Source: Myxococcus stipitatus DSM 14675
Lineage (GTDB): Bacteria > Myxococcota > Myxococcia > Myxococcales > Myxococcaceae
DNA: 64,000 nucleotides
Assembly (NCBI RefSeq): GCF_000331735.1
Contig: NC_020126.1
Span: forward strand, 2,852,001 to 2,916,000
Reading direction: 5' to 3'
How positions within the stretch are numbered: position 1 is the stretch's first letter; each line of letters begins with the position of its first letter. The position numbers and the translations under genes are program-made. Shown here piece by piece: positions 61,571 to 64,000 of the stretch. A model generated the notes under the pieces. The model saw nothing but the letters and a program-made list of their open reading frames with translations. It had not been told where the DNA came from and did not search any database.

Positions 61571-63199
61571 CTACTTGCGCTTGCCGGCCTTGGCCTTCTT
61601 CGCCTTCTTGTCCTTCGACTTCGCGGGGGACTTGTCCTGCTTCTTCGAGGCGGCCTTCTTGCCCTTCGACTTCGCGGGGGCCTTGTCGGCGTTCCACACG
61701 CCGCTCATCCACGCCTCGATGTCCTTCACCGTGCGCGGGATGTTGCCGGAGAGCACCTTGCAGCCGCGCGCGGTGACGACGAGGTCGTCCTCGATGCGCA
61801 CGCCGATGCCGCGGTAGCGCGCGGGCACCGTGAGGTCGTCCTTCTGGAAGTACAGGCCCGGCTCCACCGTGAGCACCATGCCCGCCTGGAGCTTGCCGTA
61901 CTTGTACGCCTCCTGCCGCGCCTGCGCGCAGTCGTGCACGTCCAGGCCGAGCATGTGGCTGACGTTGTGCAGGGAGTAGCGCTTGTAGAACTGGTGCTCG
62001 TCCTTGAGCGCCTCGGCGGCGTCCTCGAGGATGCCCAGCTTCTCGAGGCCCTTGGCCAGGACCTTCATGGCGGCGCGGTTGGGCTCCATGAAGTCGTTGC
62101 CCGGCTTCACCGCGGCGAAGGCCGCCTCCTGCGAGGCATAGACGAGGTCGTAGATGGCCTTCTGCTCCGGCGAGAAGCGGCCGGTGATGGGCAGCGTGCG
62201 GGTGATGTCCGCGGTGTAGAGCGTGTGGCCCTCGACGCCCGCGTCCAGGAGCAGGAGCTCACCGGGGACGAGCGGGCCGTCATTGCGCGTCCAGTGCAGC
62301 ACGCACGCGTGCGAGCCGCTGGCGGCGATGGTGTTGTAGCCCACGTCGTTGCCTTCCACGCGGGCGCGCAGGTTGAAGACGCCCTCGACGTAGCGCTCGC
62401 TCTTGGCGTCCGCCTTCATGCTGCGGATGACGTCCTCGAAGCCGCGCTGCGTGGCGTCGATGGAGGTCTGCAGCTCGCGCAGCTCCTGCGCGTCCTTGAT
62501 GAGGCGCATCTCCGACAGCGTGGTGGCCAGCGCCTTGTCGCGCTCGCCGCCCTCGGCCACCGCGCCGTCCGCCTTGGCCGAGTGGCCCCGCAGCACGCGC
62601 GTCGACGCCGCCTTGAGCCCCTTCAGGTAGTCGGCCAGCGTGTCGAGGCCGCGCGCCTCGTCCACGTCATGCCGCGCGCGGCTCTCCGGCACGCCCAGGC
62701 GCGGGCCCACCCACAGCTCGCCCTTCACGCGGTCCGTGTAGAACGTCGCGTCGGAGCGGCCCGGGTTGGGCTCCACGAAGAGGATGTCCGTGTGCCCGCC
62801 GCCGTCCTTCGGCTCGAGCACCAGCACGCAGTCCGGCTCCAGGTTGCCGGTGAGGTAGTAGAAGTCCGTGCCCGGCCGGAAGCGGTAGTAGGTGTCGTTG
62901 GCGCGCACCTTCTCGTGGCCGGTGGGGATGACGAGCGTCTCGCCGGGGTACGCCTTCGACAGCGCCTGACGGCGCGCCTTGAAGGCCCCGGCGTACTTGA
63001 TTTTCGGAGGGAGCTTCTGCGCGGCGGGCTTCCAGCTCTTCAGCATGAAGTCCAACAGCGCGGGAGGAGGCGCCGAGTCGTGGCTGGCGGGCTTCGCCGC
63101 CGGAGCCTGGGGCTCGGACGTGACGAGGGGCTGCTGCTCACCGATAGCGGGCTGCGTGCTGTCGGAAGCGACCGAGGACGACGGGATGGACGTGGCCAT
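61571..63199 (-). CDS. pepP: Xaa-Pro aminopeptidase (M24B, PepP-like) with Lys-rich tail
   Basis: 542 residues. An N-terminal Ser/Pro/Ala extension of about 55 residues precedes the AMP_N domain (LVIPTGHEKVRANDTYYRFRPGTDFYYLTGN). The creatinase fold carries the dinuclear metal ligands: LLLDAGVEGHTLYTADITRT (two Asp), SLHNVSHMLGLDVHD (His), VEPGLYF (Glu) and GIGVRIEDDLVV (Glu). It removes N-terminal residues preceding proline. The last 35 residues are an unusual Lys/Ala/Ser tail (KSKGKKAASKKQ ... KAKAGKRK) resembling histone H1 tails. Confidence 0.93.
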   Translation of the reverse strand: MATSIPSSSVASDSTQPAIGEQQPLVTSEPQAPAAKPASHDSAPPPALLDFMLKSWKPAAQKLPPKIKYAGAFKARRQALSKAYPGETLVIPTGHEKVRANDTYYRFRPGTDFYYLTGNLEPDCVLVLEPKDGGGHTDILFVEPNPGRSDATFYTDRVKGELWVGPRLGVPESRARHDVDEARGLDTLADYLKGLKAASTRVLRGHSAKADGAVAEGGERDKALATTLSEMRLIKDAQELRELQTSIDATQRGFEDVIRSMKADAKSERYVEGVFNLRARVEGNDVGYNTIAASGSHACVLHWTRNDGPLVPGELLLLDAGVEGHTLYTADITRTLPITGRFSPEQKAIYDLVYASQEAAFAAVKPGNDFMEPNRAAMKVLAKGLEKLGILEDAAEALKDEHQFYKRYSLHNVSHMLGLDVHDCAQARQEAYKYGKLQAGMVLTVEPGLYFQKDDLTVPARYRGIGVRIEDDLVVTARGCKVLSGNIPRTVKDIEAWMSGVWNADKAPAKSKGKKAASKKQDKSPAKSKDKKAKKAKAGKRK

Positions 63200-63232
63200 G
63201 GCGCGGAACTCTTGAACAGCGGCCAGGGCCCT

Positions 63233-63997
63233 TCAAGCCCGAGATGCATCCTGACGCGGAGCATTGTCTTCCGCGAGAAGGGCCACTTGCCCGACGAGCA
63301 CGGGAACCGCCGTCTCCACCCGGAGGATTCGAGGCCCCAGCGAGAAGGGGCGAAAACCGTGGGATTCCAACAGTTGCGCCTCGAAAGACACCCAACCCCC
63401 ATCTGGGCCGATGGCGAGGACGGAGCGCTGGCCCGCCGCCGCGGCCACGGCGCGCAGGGGCTGGGTCGCCGGAGGGTGGGGGAGCAGGCGGGCGGCGCTG
63501 GTGGGAAACACGGCGTCGAGCTCGTCCTCGACGAAGGGGCGGAAGCGCTCCCGGACGAGGACCTCCGGGAGGTGGGTGTCGCGGGCCTGTTCCAGGCCTT
63601 GGAGCAGGAGGTCCCGGACGAAGGCGCCATCGAGGACCTTGGAGTCGAAGTAGCTCTTCTCCACGCGGGCGGCGTTGACCAGGACGATGCGGTCCACGCC
63701 GAGGGAGGCCAGGGCGGGGAGGACCTTCTTGAGGGCCTTGGGGCGGGGGATGGCGAGCAGCAGGTCGATGCCGGCTCGGGGGGGAGGGGGCTCGGTGAGG
63801 GTGGCGCGCAGGTGGAGGACGCCAGGGGTGTTCTCCAGCACCTCGCCCGTGCCGATGAGGCCCCCCAGGCGGCCGACGCGCAGGGACTCGCCGGGTTCGG
63901 CGCGGAGGACCTCTCGGGCGTGCTGGGCCCGGCGGCCGGTGAGGCGCGCGGTTCCGTCCGGCAGGAAGTCCTCGTCGAAGAGCAGCAGCAGGTTCAC
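63233..63997 (-). CDS. rsmE: 16S rRNA m3U1498 methyltransferase RsmE
   Basis: 254 residues from a GTG at 63997, very near the window edge; an earlier start outside the window is possible. SPOUT-fold signatures: N-terminal PUA-like RLTGRRAQHAREVLRAEPGESLRVG, LLLAIPRPKALKKVLPALASLGVDRIVLVNAARVEKSYF, and the knot motif SVLAIGPDGGWVSFEAQLLESHGFRPFSLGPRILRVETA. It methylates U1498 in the decoding centre of 16S rRNA. Same strand as pepP, 33 bp upstream of it. Confidence 0.94.
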   Translation of the reverse strand: MNLLLLFDEDFLPDGTARLTGRRAQHAREVLRAEPGESLRVGRLGGLIGTGEVLENTPGVLHLRATLTEPPPPRAGIDLLLAIPRPKALKKVLPALASLGVDRIVLVNAARVEKSYFDSKVLDGAFVRDLLLQGLEQARDTHLPEVLVRERFRPFVEDELDAVFPTSAARLLPHPPATQPLRAVAAAAGQRSVLAIGPDGGWVSFEAQLLESHGFRPFSLGPRILRVETAVPVLVGQVALLAEDNAPRQDASRA

Positions 63998-64000
63998 GAG

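Overview
The window is high-GC (about 70% by eye), densely packed bacterial DNA with strong G/C preference at third codon positions. Lipoproteins with Asp-Ala-Gly linkers, a PilT-type motor, FHA-DUF4388 and DUF4328 proteins, SelD and a B12-dependent MetH all point to a myxobacterium of the Myxococcus/Corallococcus/Pyxidicoccus group. That placement is inference from gene content, not from a marker-gene comparison.

Layout. 0-7.6 kb: a methionine/one-carbon block with a SahR-like ArsR-methyltransferase regulator coupled to metH, a palindrome just before the regulator, an outer-membrane-barrel-like protein and a MetE-core-like protein. 7.6-14.4 kb: DUF2934 protein, a MutY carrying AT-hook-like repeats coupled to a short-chain dehydrogenase, a PD-(D/E)XK nuclease with four Cys, a frameshifted IS element inserted exactly at the stop codon of tcdA, and tatD. 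14.4-25.4 kb: lipoproteins, DHH phosphoesterase, Maf, a TPR-zincin protein, an RlmI-like methyltransferase, a protein with 17 Cys at every third residue, and a Rep-like helicase. 25.4-36.2 kb: rplM-rpsI, a pilT paralogue, an intergenic repeat array, recX-bamD, TPR/FHA-DUF4388, selD, a cell-wall amidase, rph-rdgB. 36.3-44.2 kb: six tRNA genes (Pro, Arg, His, Arg, Lys, Leu) bracketing an accessory stretch of small lipoproteins, membrane proteins and a lone phage Bet recombinase. 44.2-52.7 kb: proteostasis cluster tig-clpP-clpX-prolyl oligopeptidase-lon. 52.8-56.9 kb: a peptide-type ABC transporter (binding protein and two permeases). 56.9-64 kb: response regulator, YqgE, BolA and CGFS glutaredoxin, DUF2914 membrane protein, AlkZ-like winged-helix protein, aminopeptidase P and RsmE.

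The most unusual structure is in the ABC transporter operon. Both gene-gene junctions are expanded into tandem arrays (71-bp units between binding protein and permease 1; 75-77-bp units between permease 1 and permease 2). Every unit carries a Shine-Dalgarno sequence and a start codon, so the arrays form chains of micro-ORFs. Nearly every micro-ORF stop overlaps the next start as GTGA or ATGA. This looks like a termination-reinitiation relay and I know of no description of it. The second most unusual item is the Cys-every-third-residue protein at 22.2-22.7 kb.
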